64,000 bases of DNA from Lobosporangium transversale. Lineage: Eukaryota; Mortierellomycota; Mortierellomycetes; Mortierellales; Mortierellaceae. Below, piece by piece: positions 35,901 through 46,201 of this stretch (position 1 is the first letter of the stretch; the number at the start of each line of letters is the position of its first letter). The notes under the pieces are model-generated. The model was not told the origin of the DNA. It made no database searches and was given only the letters and a program-made list of their open reading frames with translations. The stretch lies in assembly GCF_002105155.1 (NCBI RefSeq), contig NW_019028985.1:434001-498000 (forward strand). The letters are read 5' to 3'. Position numbers and translations under genes: made by a program.

Positions 35901-37121
35901 ACCAGATGTAAGGACGATGGATATATGTATGTGCTGCTATGATATTGAATAGAAGAGGAGCCTATCAGTCTCTTCGGCCACTTATCTTTACTATGAATAT
36001 ATATAAGTGAATGGGCTTGCCTACCATTAATAGTTGACTGGAGAGAGTCCAACTCAATGTAGTGAAGCTCGATAGCTCCAGGATCGCATGGTGTGGAGCC
36101 CTGTGACAATTTCACGCTCATCCAGCATTTGACATCTTTCTGGTATCCATGAGTCTGTTGATGCAGTTTTAATCTTAATATCCCTGTCCCAGAGTTCACT
36201 ATCGGACGGTCGTGAAGGAGAGGGGATTAGTATTTTACTCCACGATAAAAAAGTAGTTGCAGTATGCTGTGGGTTACCTAAGTCTGTGAGATCGCGTTTT
36301 GTTAATTGCTAGGATGTAAAGGAACAAGAATGGGTTGTCAATATGTTGGTGGAGCCTTATTTTACGCAATACATAGTCGCTTTTCACTAAATATGATACC
36401 TCGATAGGGCCTAGCTCACTAAAAGCTATATATCCAAGTTGAAAAGCAATCGACTCAACACACTCCATGTTCAGTTTTTTAAGGGAGAGACCTAGGATGA
36501 CATTGTATAGACCACTCATATCAGGATGTCCTCCTATCCACTATATTGTAATGTGTTAGTTTTGCTGGCTTGAGAAATGAAATCTCTAGCACCAAACGGC
36601 CGGAAACCTACGCTAATGAATTGTCTGGAGGCTGGCACTTCTACAGATGGTTGTTCCCTGTGTACGAGTGGGTTATACAGATTCACGGAAATCGATTTGG
36701 TCAGAGACTAATGAGCCTTCGTCTATTCAGTGGCCAATACTAGAGCGATCATAATAGCTGCTTACTCTGGAGTGCATCTGAGGTGGAAATTGTCAGAATC
36801 ATCCTTGATCTCCTTATTTTCGATGAAATACCACTTGAAGTCTTTGAATAGCCAGCAATTTTTTTTTTTTTTTTTTTTTTTTTGGTTTTTGTGTACATCC
36901 ATTGGTCCATATTAGATTGCTATTCAAGGTTCTTGTTAAATACAAAATTATGGTTGATGGATCAAAATTGAGCTACCTGGTTCTCGGTCAGTGATAGCAT
37001 TGCCTGGTGGCATTTGCTTCGTATCTTTAAGCCCATTAGTGACTATGTTGGAAGTGATGGTCTGGTTATTGATTGCATCAACGGCTTTCTCTGTTGAAAT
37101 ATTTACAATGCAGTCTCCCAT
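31451..37121 (-). CDS. WD40-propeller / TRP-like ion channel fusion protein, copy 2
   Basis: This has the same gene model as the copy at 6568-12234. Coding exons that join in frame are 36025-36198, 33305-35936, 33014-33220, 32749-32893, 32381-32614, 32152-32266, 31955-32065 and 31451-31812. Upstream exons lie at 36977-37121, 36766-36841, 36612-36707 and 36278-36540. Pore helices, S6 (LLLNVLIALMNVAFNVGDE) and helical region are residue for residue the same as in copy 1. Three things differ: the island at 34913-35721 inside the propeller, one Gly-to-Glu change in the coiled-coil tail (DLREELIKL), and the last 14 or so residues (QIRDFVPPQGKIP). The two upstream junctions that fail to keep frame in copy 1 fail here as well. 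No break lies inside the channel part, so it looks functional. Confidence 0.75.
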
Positions 37122-37746
37122 CTCTCCTGAGTTTAGCAGGATGAATGAACGCCGTTGAGAATATGTGCAAGCTGAGGGAAATGTTGTATATATCAGCGGC
37201 AATTGACCAAAGCGTGCCAAGTACTGAGGCGGAGAAGGAAGTACTGAAAAGGTCAGAGAGGATCCGGGAGGATAGCGAAGTAGGATGGGAAGATTAGAGA
37301 GGGAGAAGGAGGAAGAAGCAAGAAAGGAAGATCAAAGAAAGAAAGAAAGAAAGAAATGTGAGCACAGATGGGTTTACAGAGAATGGGAGGCGGGGCAACG
37401 ACAACCATATTCAACGATTAGACTAGAGTAGATGCTCACTCGAACTTGTTTTTGTGCCTCATTAGCTAAAGAAACCCCTGTCAAGTCCGCGGGATTGAAA
37501 TAAAGATATTAGAGGAAAACGAGTGTTCTTATCTGAAAACATGACAGATACAGACACAGCACTTTTATTTAATACCATCATTTATTTCTATTACTCCGAG
37601 CTTTGTTTCAAGTATGGACCCCTGAATCCGGGCGTGCAGCAGACTGTCCTCTGCCATCCAGCGTCATGTTATTGAGGCATGTATACATGTATAGGATAAA
37701 GTACAGTAGAATGAGCTACAGGGATCCCACGCACGTTCCTATGAGG
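31494..37746. repeat. Near-identical 6.25-kb direct repeat, unit 2
   Basis: Partner of the block 6611-12859. The coordinate offset is 24,883 on the left, 24,881 in the middle (after the shorter A run) and 24,887 to the right of the island. Identity stops at 37746/37747 on the right and at 31494 on the left. Confidence 0.93.
34913..35721 (-). other. Diverged island within the duplicated gene, copy 2
   Basis: The counterpart of 10032-10834, and six bases (two residues) longer. It contains a short loop insert (TVSLQRTADIGF) not present in that form in copy 1. The reading frame is fully open, so the differences are tolerated amino-acid changes and not decay. Confidence 0.9.
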
Positions 37747-37850
37747 ACCACCAGAATATTATTATTATGCTCATTTGTGAGGCTGTCTGTTATATTTGAT
37801 TGGTGCTGTGGCCTTTTGCCCCTCGAATGAAGCGGCACAGCAAAAAACAG
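37122..37850. other. Promoter region of channel copy 2
   Basis: Up to 37746 this matches the promoter of copy 1 base for base, including the GAAA run near 37334-37357. From 37747 to about 37850 it is alignable with 12860-12995 but clearly diverged. Confidence 0.6.
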
Positions 37851-37988
37851 ATATACAAATCTTGTTCTTCTCTTTATTCCCAGTTCTTTGACATTTCCAA
37901 CCGTCCAAGAATCATTGAGCGCATCTTGATAGACGTCGAGGAAGCTGTGCTTCGTCGCTGCTTTGTTATTATTAGCTCTTTCATATAG
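37851..37988 (+). pseudogene. F-box fragment
   Basis: An open stretch reads NRPRIIERILIDVEEAVLRR and then reaches TAG at 37986-37988. The first part matches the F-box of the gene at 38662 (PPKIIERILLYVGLTTLRL). The rest of that family's F-box (LVCRQW and beyond) is missing, and no leucine-rich part follows. It is best read as the remnant of an F-box gene that once stood head to head with channel copy 2. Confidence 0.6.
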
Positions 37989-38661
37989 CGTAGAAGTAGC
38001 TTGAAAAGGACAAGTAGGGATATTAGTAAATTCTGGAGAATACAGCAACATAGGTAATACAGGTATCCAGCAATGGCCTCGATGATATCGAGGCTCGCCA
38101 ACCCGCTCTTGAATCCAACTACATTTCAATGTTTGCACATGGACATGTTCCAATGTTTTTGGTGTTGCGTGATCTTTTACATCCTATAGTTTGTCATAAA
38201 AATAGGGTTTTTGTAATACAACTGACACAGCTAGCTTTTACTCTTAGTTTTCAATGGTTGTTCTATGCAAAGGAGCTCAGTATCATTCAGTTAAAAGAGT
38301 ACATGGTTCCAATCCATTTGTAAAAAAAGGTTTTAAAAATATTCAAATACTTTCCTTGCATTGATCATGAATCTTTGTTGCCGTGAGGGGATATCTATTT
38401 CAACTTCATTATAGAGATTTTTTGAGAAGCGTAAATGTATGTTTGGGGCCAAGCGGTCCTAGAGCCTTTGACGTGTTGAGTCGAAGAATGGACACGCTGC
38501 ACAGTGGGGATATTTTTAACGCGGCTTGATTCACAAAGATGAATGGATAACACTTTTAAATCTTTCTCTTTGTTAAATTCATTTCCTTCATTAACATCAC
38601 TTTCTTTCATCGACACATCAATCGCTCTCAGCCAAGCAATAGTGACTATCAACCTATTGGA
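37989..38661. other. Intergenic region
   Basis: 0.67 kb between the F-box fragment and the next F-box gene. It may hold unrecognisable remains of the fragment's body. No supported gene. Confidence 0.45.
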
Positions 38662-40795
38662 ATGATTGTTTTGACTCCAACAAAAACCAAGCCTGTCTAT
38701 GCCAAGCGTTCTCTTCCCAACACAATCCCTATTTTCCCTCCAAAAATTATCGAGCGCATTCTGCTATATGTTGGGCTTACTACACTTCGTCTAACGGTTC
38801 CTTTGGTTTGTCGCCAATGGCACGATATCGCCCAACCGCTCCTCAAAAGATGCGTCCGCGTCTCTGCCATCCGATTTGGTCGTGCATTGACTAGACAGCA
38901 GAAGCAAAAAATGAAGATTACTACGGAGGAGCATATGGCGATAAAGAAGCTGGAGCTGACGCACCAATTAAGACTGGCCCACACTCTCGTATACGAAGCA
39001 GGAGTATCAGGAGCATTACCCTATTTCGGCCTGTGTAGAATATCAGCCGCTGTGGAAAAAAGAGCTTGGTCCATTCTCAATGCCACTTTAGCCTCATTGT
39101 CAATATCTCGCCCTCAGGATCTCATGATTCATCAACTTATCCTTGATGCTGGGTTCGCATCCTGGGTTTGGGACCGCTTGCAGCCCCTCTTGACGCTTGT
39201 TGGCCACAGTCTCGTTCATTTGCATCTAGAGAATTTCCCGGCCAAAACGATTATCCCCATTGCCTTGATTATGGAGTGTTGCTCGAATCTCAAGCACCTC
39301 TTTTTAGCAAGGCGTGGTGGGTATGAGTCTGGAAGCGATGTTTCCAAGCTAGAAGAAATGGATAATTCAGACAAGGAAGCCAATACATTCAATTGGCCAT
39401 TACAATCTATCACACTCGATAGCCTCAATTTGACGCAAACCGCATTGGAGCCATTGCTACAGAGATGTCCCGACTTGACAGAGCTAAGGATCGTTCGCTT
39501 TCAGCCTTGCATATCTGGAGATGTGTCATCTGCCAGACTAGAGAACTTTCTCTTCAACCAGGTAGAAAGAGAGCGGTTCTTTGGCAGGCTCGCACTATAT
39601 TGTCCAAAACTTGCGAGCCTTCACGTCTCAGAAGCTTTAGACGGGAGGTGTGGCGGATTTGACGAAGTAGTGCCGATTCCTCAGTTTCCTTTAGTTGAGC
39701 AGTGGGGATTTTCGACATTAAGCATGAACAGGATGCCACCACGCTCCGTCAAAATGCTTTTGGATAAACACATGATGAAAAATCGATTGACCAGTATTGA
39801 AATCCTTATAGCGAGATCTAGCAATGTTATCATGTTTGGGTATCAAACTGGTAGATGGATCCATCAGCTCCTATGTGAGAGCCCTTTACTAGAGCACCTC
39901 AAAGCACCAGACATCTCTCCCTCTCCAAATGCTTTACGTAACCAATGCGTTGTGCAACAAACCGTATTATGCCTACGAACATGGTCAAGATCGAATTACT
40001 AGGTCTGTCCCTCAACAAATCTGGGCGTGTCGAAGGCTCAGGACGCTCCATGTCAGATTCGACGAAGCATGTAGCACACAAAGCCTAGACGAGCAGGCGC
40101 GTGTACTCTATGGATATGTTAGTCGTGTTTGCCCGGATTTAGAAGATCTGCTCATTAGGGGGAACGGGATCAAGGATCGGCTTCAATCTCCTGTCAGCAT
40201 GTGTTTATTATCTAGGCTAAAGCGACTGAAGAAATTGAGGCTTGTGGAAGTCCCGTATATGTGTGAGAAGGATTTGGATTGGATAAAGGAACAGTATTAT
40301 TATGACATACAGGAACAGTTGAAGCTAAGGCTGGAATGGGAGCTGAAGAAAGATAAACGACACTCCATGGTCAAGTCGATGGTAAGGCGATGGAGAACTC
40401 TGCGTATCATGAACGCACCTTTTTGTGCTGGTGAAAGTTCAAGTATGGCGGAGCAGAGTCTTGGAGTTTCGGTAGATAAGGAAACTATGCCTTCAGGAGT
40501 GGAAAAAGAATCAAAAACGCAGAGTGATGTGATTGATGGGGTAGATATGACTCACCTTGGTGAACTGCAGGATATAGTAAATTACTTTCATTATCGACGT
40601 GCTAACCGCGATGAAAGTCTATGGCCCGAACTGGAGACCATATTCATCTACTACTTCGCTAGTCATGCCCTTATTGATGGGATGTGGAGAGGCTATGGAT
40701 ATTTCACACGTCAAGCGCGAAGTATGATCAAGAAATTTCGACCTGAGATTAATGTGGTTAACGTTGGGATGTTACCCGAGCAAGGTATAATCTGA
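38662..40795 (+). pseudogene. F-box / leucine-rich protein A of a tandem cluster, frameshifted
   Basis: From the ATG at 38662 the F-box is PPKIIERILLYVGLTTLRL followed by VPLVCRQWHDIAQPLL (residues 27-65). Leucine-rich strands follow (LVHLHLENFPAKTIIPIAL, LTELRIVRFQPC). Near 39905-39930, in a CTCTCCCTCTCC stretch, one extra base shifts the frame: the first frame ends at 40002, while the homologous sequence continues in another frame as MLYVTNALCNKPYY to 40795, ending with the family motif DMTHLGELQDIVNYF. Read across, it would be about 710 residues. There is one lesion only, so a sequencing error cannot be ruled out, though large genes nearby are clean. Confidence 0.75.
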
Positions 40796-41021
40796 ATCCA
40801 CTGATCCTGGGAATAGATAAATATTACTTTTTGTTACTGCTGTAGAATGGAGTAGGTTGATCATCGATTATCGACTGTTTGCATGCATGTGTGGCACAGA
40901 CAAACAAAGCTGTTCAGATTTTGCTAATTAACATTGCCACATGGGAAACAGATCAATAAACGTTTACAATTAACCATTCCTACATCTTTTGGCATGATTT
41001 CCCCATCACTATACCACCAGA

Positions 41022-43221
41022 ATGTTGTTTACACGGATGAAGAAAGAAGGCAGAGAAAGCACAGGAGCAGATTGTATCTCAGTTGGTCAGAGTGTTTCCA
41101 CACGGCTGCCTCCTGAGGTTATTGAGCGCATATTTTCGTATTTAAGTCAAGGCGTCCTCCGGTTCTATGTTTCCTTGGTTTGTCGTCAATGGTACCATGC
41201 TGCTCGATCTCTTATCAGGAGAACTGTTCATGTTTCGATTAACCATTTCATCCGGGAGCTTTCATTTTGGAAGAAAAAATTCAAAAGAAAGAGTCTCTAT
41301 AAGCATTAGGTGCAGACTTTGACTTACAAGTTGCAGTCGGCCTGCACACTCGTTTACGAAGCAGGACTCTCACCAAAGTCCAATGCATCGGGGCTGTGGC
41401 CTGGACAGGAAGAGGCAGCTTGGTCTATCCTTCGCGATTCCATCATATCTCAATGCATCCTTAACAATATCGCTGATAACGCTGATTCGACAGCTTGTTC
41501 TGGACGTCGAGCAGTTGGCCCTCATTTGGTCACGATTGATACCGCTTCTCGAATTTCTTGGCTCTGGGCTTGTCAGTTTTCATCTGGACAATATCCTTTG
41601 TGGTGTCCTTGTGCCCATCAACAGGATCATGGAGCTTTGTCCAAATCTACAGGATTTACGCATAGCATCAAATACCCCTCGTTTCGGAAAGGAGCCAGCA
41701 AGGCTAAAGGAGGATAGTGAGCGCAGCATTGTTACAGGTGGCTCGACCACCCCCATTGCCGCTAATGGTAATAGAATGCATCCTGGAAATTATTGGCCAC
41801 TACGGTCCGTCACATTCGACAACTTAGCGCTGACCCAGACTGCACTCGAGTCATTTATCAGGAGCTGTCCACACCTGGTGAAGCTCCGACTCATCCGCTT
41901 TCAGCCAATCTCTGCCTTCAGCAGTATCCACGCTGAATCTATCGGAAGTTTCCTCTTTATCGAGCAAAGAAGACAGAAATTCTTTGAAGATGTAGCATTC
42001 TATTGTCCCAAACTAATAGCACTCCATGTTGCAGAAGCACTCGATGCCGCAGAGGCACTCGATGTATGGTACGAAGGGAGAGGTGATATGGTTGCGCCGA
42101 TTTCACAACTCCCTAACGTGGAGCACTGGGGAGTTTCGACAATGAGCATGCTCAGGGTACCAACTTCTCCTACTAGTATCCTCCTGGAGCGCCACAGGAT
42201 AGAGCACAAATTGACTTCAGTTGAAATTGAAGGGTTCTGTAAAGGCACCGCGTCTTACCGCATTAACGACAATGCCAAATGGTTCGAGGAGCTGCTATGT
42301 CAAAGCCCACTGTTGGAGCATTTCAAAGCAAAGGAGATTCGGTTCCCACTACGACTACTCTACGTGACTAAGGAGCTGTCTGTGAAACCGAAGCGAACTA
42401 TTGTCGAGTACGGGGAAGGCGACTATGAGTACCCAGTTGTCCAGCGCGTATGGGCTTGTCGAAGACTCAGGACGCTACATATCCGAATCGAGGAATCCCA
42501 TGATGAGCACATGCAGGATTATGAGGAGCAGACTCGAGTGGTGTTTGGATATATCAGCCGTGTTTGTCCGGAGCTGGAGGAGCTGTCTATTCATAGTACC
42601 AATTTGATCCGACGCTCACCCATCAGCCTATGTTTGCTGCCGCGATTGAAGCGCCTAAGGATTTTGCAGTTGAGATACATATATTTTTTGGACTACAGTC
42701 AAATTGACTGGATGAAGTGGTATCATTACTACGATGCAGATGAATTTTCATTAACACCAGCCTGGGTCAAATCATTGTGGATGAAATGGACGCCTGATCA
42801 ATGGAGAAGTAGCAGTCCTATCAACAAGGGCCATAATATGTGCTTGGCAGAGCGGTGTTTCAATGCTCCAAGTATTGCTGATGACCCTGTTGCGGATATC
42901 ACAGCCATCAGAACCAATCTTAGAAATAAGCATGAGATACATAACCCGGAGGGCCATGGGGAAAAAGATACAAGAGAGATAATTGGTGGCGTTGACATGA
43001 CCCATCTTGGACAACGTCAGGATATAGCTGATTATTTTCAAGAACGGCACGCCAACAGACACGTCTGTCTCTGGCCGAACATGGAGGCGATCCATATCCG
43101 ATATGATATTGATGATATTATAACACCCAAGTTCTTTGACCCATGCATACGCCTATTACGAAGTCATATTAACAAGTATCGACCGGAGATTGAGGTTATT
43201 TGTCGTGGCGAGACTGTATAG
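41022..43221 (+). pseudogene. F-box / leucine-rich protein B of a tandem cluster, broken
   Basis: The F-box follows an N-terminal extension: LPPEVIERIFSYLSQGVLRF, then VSLVCRQWYHAARSLI. A TAG at 41307-41309 interrupts a frame that carries on as LTYKLQSACTLVYEAGLSP, matching the neighbour's LRLAHTLVYEAG. A second lesion, a one-base shift near 41440-41490, moves the frame to the long downstream part (to 43221). That part keeps LVSFHLDNILCGVLVPINRI, VKLRLIRFQPI, WACRRLRTLHIR and the C-terminal DMTHLGQRQDIADYF. With a stop and a shift the gene cannot make the full protein, unless translation starts again inside. Confidence 0.75.
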
Positions 43222-43499
43222 CATAGCGAGTGAAGGGAGGAGGGTGATGGAGGAGAAGAAAGATTGGTAATCTTAATATATAAAGACTTAATAGGTGAAA
43301 TGCTCATGTTATGTTTGTTGACCAAAGTTGTTCCAACTGCATTGTTTCACAAACTGCTGAGCCTCCATCGATCTCTCACTTTCTCTTCCTTCGATTCCTC
43401 ACTTCCTCCCTCTTTCTTGGCTCTTGCTTACCTTATACTTCACTTTCATTCACCAAGACTGCTTCTACAACCGGAAAGCGTCCCTCAAAAATCTGTACA

Positions 43500-45656
43500 A
43501 TGCTATCTGTACTCCCAACAAAGACCTGGAGTCGTATCCTCTCATTCCTTGGACAAGGAATCCTTCGTTTTACAATATCCTTGGTCTGTCGTCAATGGCA
43601 CTGGCTTGCACAGGCGCATATCAGGAAAACAATTTGCATCTCCATTGCACAACTCGACTACGGAAGCGGCTGTGGGGGACCATCCAAAATACCATTAGCG
43701 AGAATGAAAAGAAGCTGTGCTCTCAAACAACTAGCACACAACTTGAGAAAAAGAATACTATCAGCATACACTCTCGTTCATAGCACGGGGCAATCACCAG
43801 ATTATTTTAAAAAACTGTTTCCTGGGGATGAAGAGGAGGTTTGGGCCGTTCTCCTGGACGCTTTAACCGCCGCAACGTCGCCATCGCCGTCACTATTACC
43901 ATCATCGCCAGAATCACTATCATTTTCAGCGGCATCCTTCAGGAAAAATAAGAATGATTGCAGTTATTCTGGTGGCAGTGTCAGTAGTGACCAACTTAAA
44001 ATCCGTCAATTGGTTCTTAATGCGGACATATACCAAGGTACCTGGCCAAGGTTGATACCGCTTCTGAGCATCCTCGGCCCCCGACTCATCAGTTTGCGAC
44101 TAGAAAATATCCCATACAGTACCTACTACTATTGGCACCGCCACTAAAGTCAACCGCCAGTGGCCATTACAATCAGCTACATTTGACAATATGGCACTAT
44201 CACTGACAGCGCTCGAATCCTTTGTCCGGAGTTGTCCCAACCTCACAGAGCTTCGGATGATTCGTATTCAGGCCATGCCCGCCACTAACACTATTCCTGA
44301 TCAGATTATGAACTTTTTATTTGATAAGGAAGCAAGGAAACAGTTCTTTCATCGTCTATCGTCGCCACCACTAGCATCACTATCGTCGTCATCATCAAAT
44401 CTGTCTCTCTATTTGCCAAAGCTCAAAAGCCTCCATGTATCCAAAGACTACAACCCTGATTATTCAATAAACCCAACCCATGACGAAGTAGTGCCAATCA
44501 GGCAGTTCCCGATGGTTGAGCAATGGGGGTTTTCTACGATGAGCATAAGAGTGGACTTTCCTTTCTCAGCCTGTGCATTGTTAGATCGACACATACAACA
44601 GCTCAATTATCTGACATCTGTCGAAATTTTGGGCTACTCTAGACCTTCAGGAGCTTTACACCAAATTGATTATGAACCGATGCCCGGACAATTTACAGAA
44701 TGGGTACATAGTTTTTTATGCTCCAACCCTCAGCTGCAACATTTCAAGGCCTCTGTGGTCAGTTTTCCTATTCGAATGTTGTATGTGACAAAGAAGCTGA
44801 GAACAATACCTCAAAGAGGGATCAATTCCCCTCATCGAGAACCATTTGCCTATCCTATTCTGCAAAAAGTATGGGTCTGTCGTAAACTCAAGACCTTGCA
44901 CTTGACGTTCACAGATACCTCATTATGGACGATGATATGATGGCATGCGTACTTCCTGGCTATGTTACTCGTGTCTGCCCAGAAAATGAGGACCTATGGG
45001 TCCAAAGCGACTGCTTACTGCTTCCCTATGTCTCTTATCACGATTGAGAAGGCTGAGGGCCTTACAAGTAGGTGGTATAATTTGGATGAAAGAAACTGAT
45101 ATTGATTGGACCAAACGATATTATTATTACGATAGACAGTACCAGACCAAGTCGCTATGGGAACTTGCACAAAACAGCAGGCATTCTTTTGCCTCAACAA
45201 TCATGAGGCCATTTCAATGGCTTTGGCAGGATCGGCGGCTGCGCAACTCATCACTCGATGATAGCACCGATAGTATCAGCTTAACGGAACACTTTCTTCT
45301 CCGAGAGGCTTACGGGCAACAGGGAGGACAGAACGATACAAATAACACCAATGGTAAAGCTAGGGACGACAAAGAGGAGCGAGAGGGACATGACCCATCT
45401 TGGTGAACTGCAGGATGTGGTGAACAATTTCCAAGAACGACGTGCAAACAGAGATCAATGTCTATGGCCTGACCTGGAGACTATTGGTATCCCCTGCACA
45501 CTGTCCTCAATATTGTCCTACGAAGCATGCATGCGTCATGTTTATAGCCTTATTAAGAAGTATAGACCTGAAATCAAGGTTGTGTTTTTCCCAGCCAAAT
45601 ACTGTCAACTAAACGACGATGGAGATAGTCAGTATTTGCTTCCAAAGAAAATATAA
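43500..45656 (+). pseudogene. F-box / leucine-rich protein C of a tandem cluster, broken
   Basis: From the ATG at 43500 the F-box reads TKTWSRILSFLGQGILRF and then ISLVCRQWHWLAQAHI. The frame ends at 44147, in a place where about 50 residues present in the two neighbours are missing. It resumes in another frame at about 44155 (WPLQSATFDNMALSLTALES) and stops again at 44940. Short open pieces follow (CLLSRLRRLRALQVGG near 45020; DMTHLGELQDVVNNFQERR from about 45390), each in a different frame. With at least three shifts and a deletion, it is the most decayed of the three tandem members. Confidence 0.8.
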
Positions 45657-45710
45657 TAAAATTGGATGTGGGTAATGATACTTTATCCTTTGAGCAAAGA
45701 GGGTCTTTGT

Positions 45711-46175
45711 TTTTATTTTATTTTATTTTATTTTATTTTATTTTATTTTATTTTATTTTATTTTATTTTATTTTATTTTATTTATTTTATTTTATTTTAT
45801 TTTATTTTATTTTATTTTATTTTATTTTATTTTATTTTATTTTATTTTATTTTATTTTATTTTATTTTATTTTATTTATTTTATTTTATTTTATTTTATT
45901 TTATTTTATTTTATTTTATTTTATTTTATTTTATTTTATTTTATTTTATTTTATTTTATTTTATTTTATTTTATTTTATTTTATTTTATTTTATTTTATT
46001 TTATTTATTTTATTTTATTTTATTTTATTTTATTTTATTTTATTTTATTTTATTTTATTTTATTTTATTTTATTTTATTTTATTTTATTTTATTTTATTT
46101 TATTTTATTTTATTTTATTTTATTTTATTTTATTTTATTTTATTTTATTTTATTTTATTTTATTTTATTTTATTT
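45711..46175. repeat. (TTTTA)n microsatellite
   Basis: About 465 bp of almost pure TTTTA, some 93 units, with single shortened TTTA units near 45781, 45875 and 46004. It fills the gap between the ends of F-box gene C (+) and the Sip3-like gene (-). It starts 26 bases past the stop of the latter. On the minus strand each joint reads AATAAA. It contains no coding information; the long open frame across it, a monotonous Phe/Ile/Leu/Tyr string, is an artefact. Confidence 0.98.
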
Positions 46176-46201
46176 TTTGTTTCTCACTTTTGTGCAGGCT
46201 G

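Noticed and set aside
6611-37746. The two channel loci as one locus assembled twice (haplotype duplication)
   Set aside because: The flanking genes differ, the 3' ends differ, and the internal 800-bp island is diverged, which two haplotypes of one locus would hardly show. Long reads would settle it.
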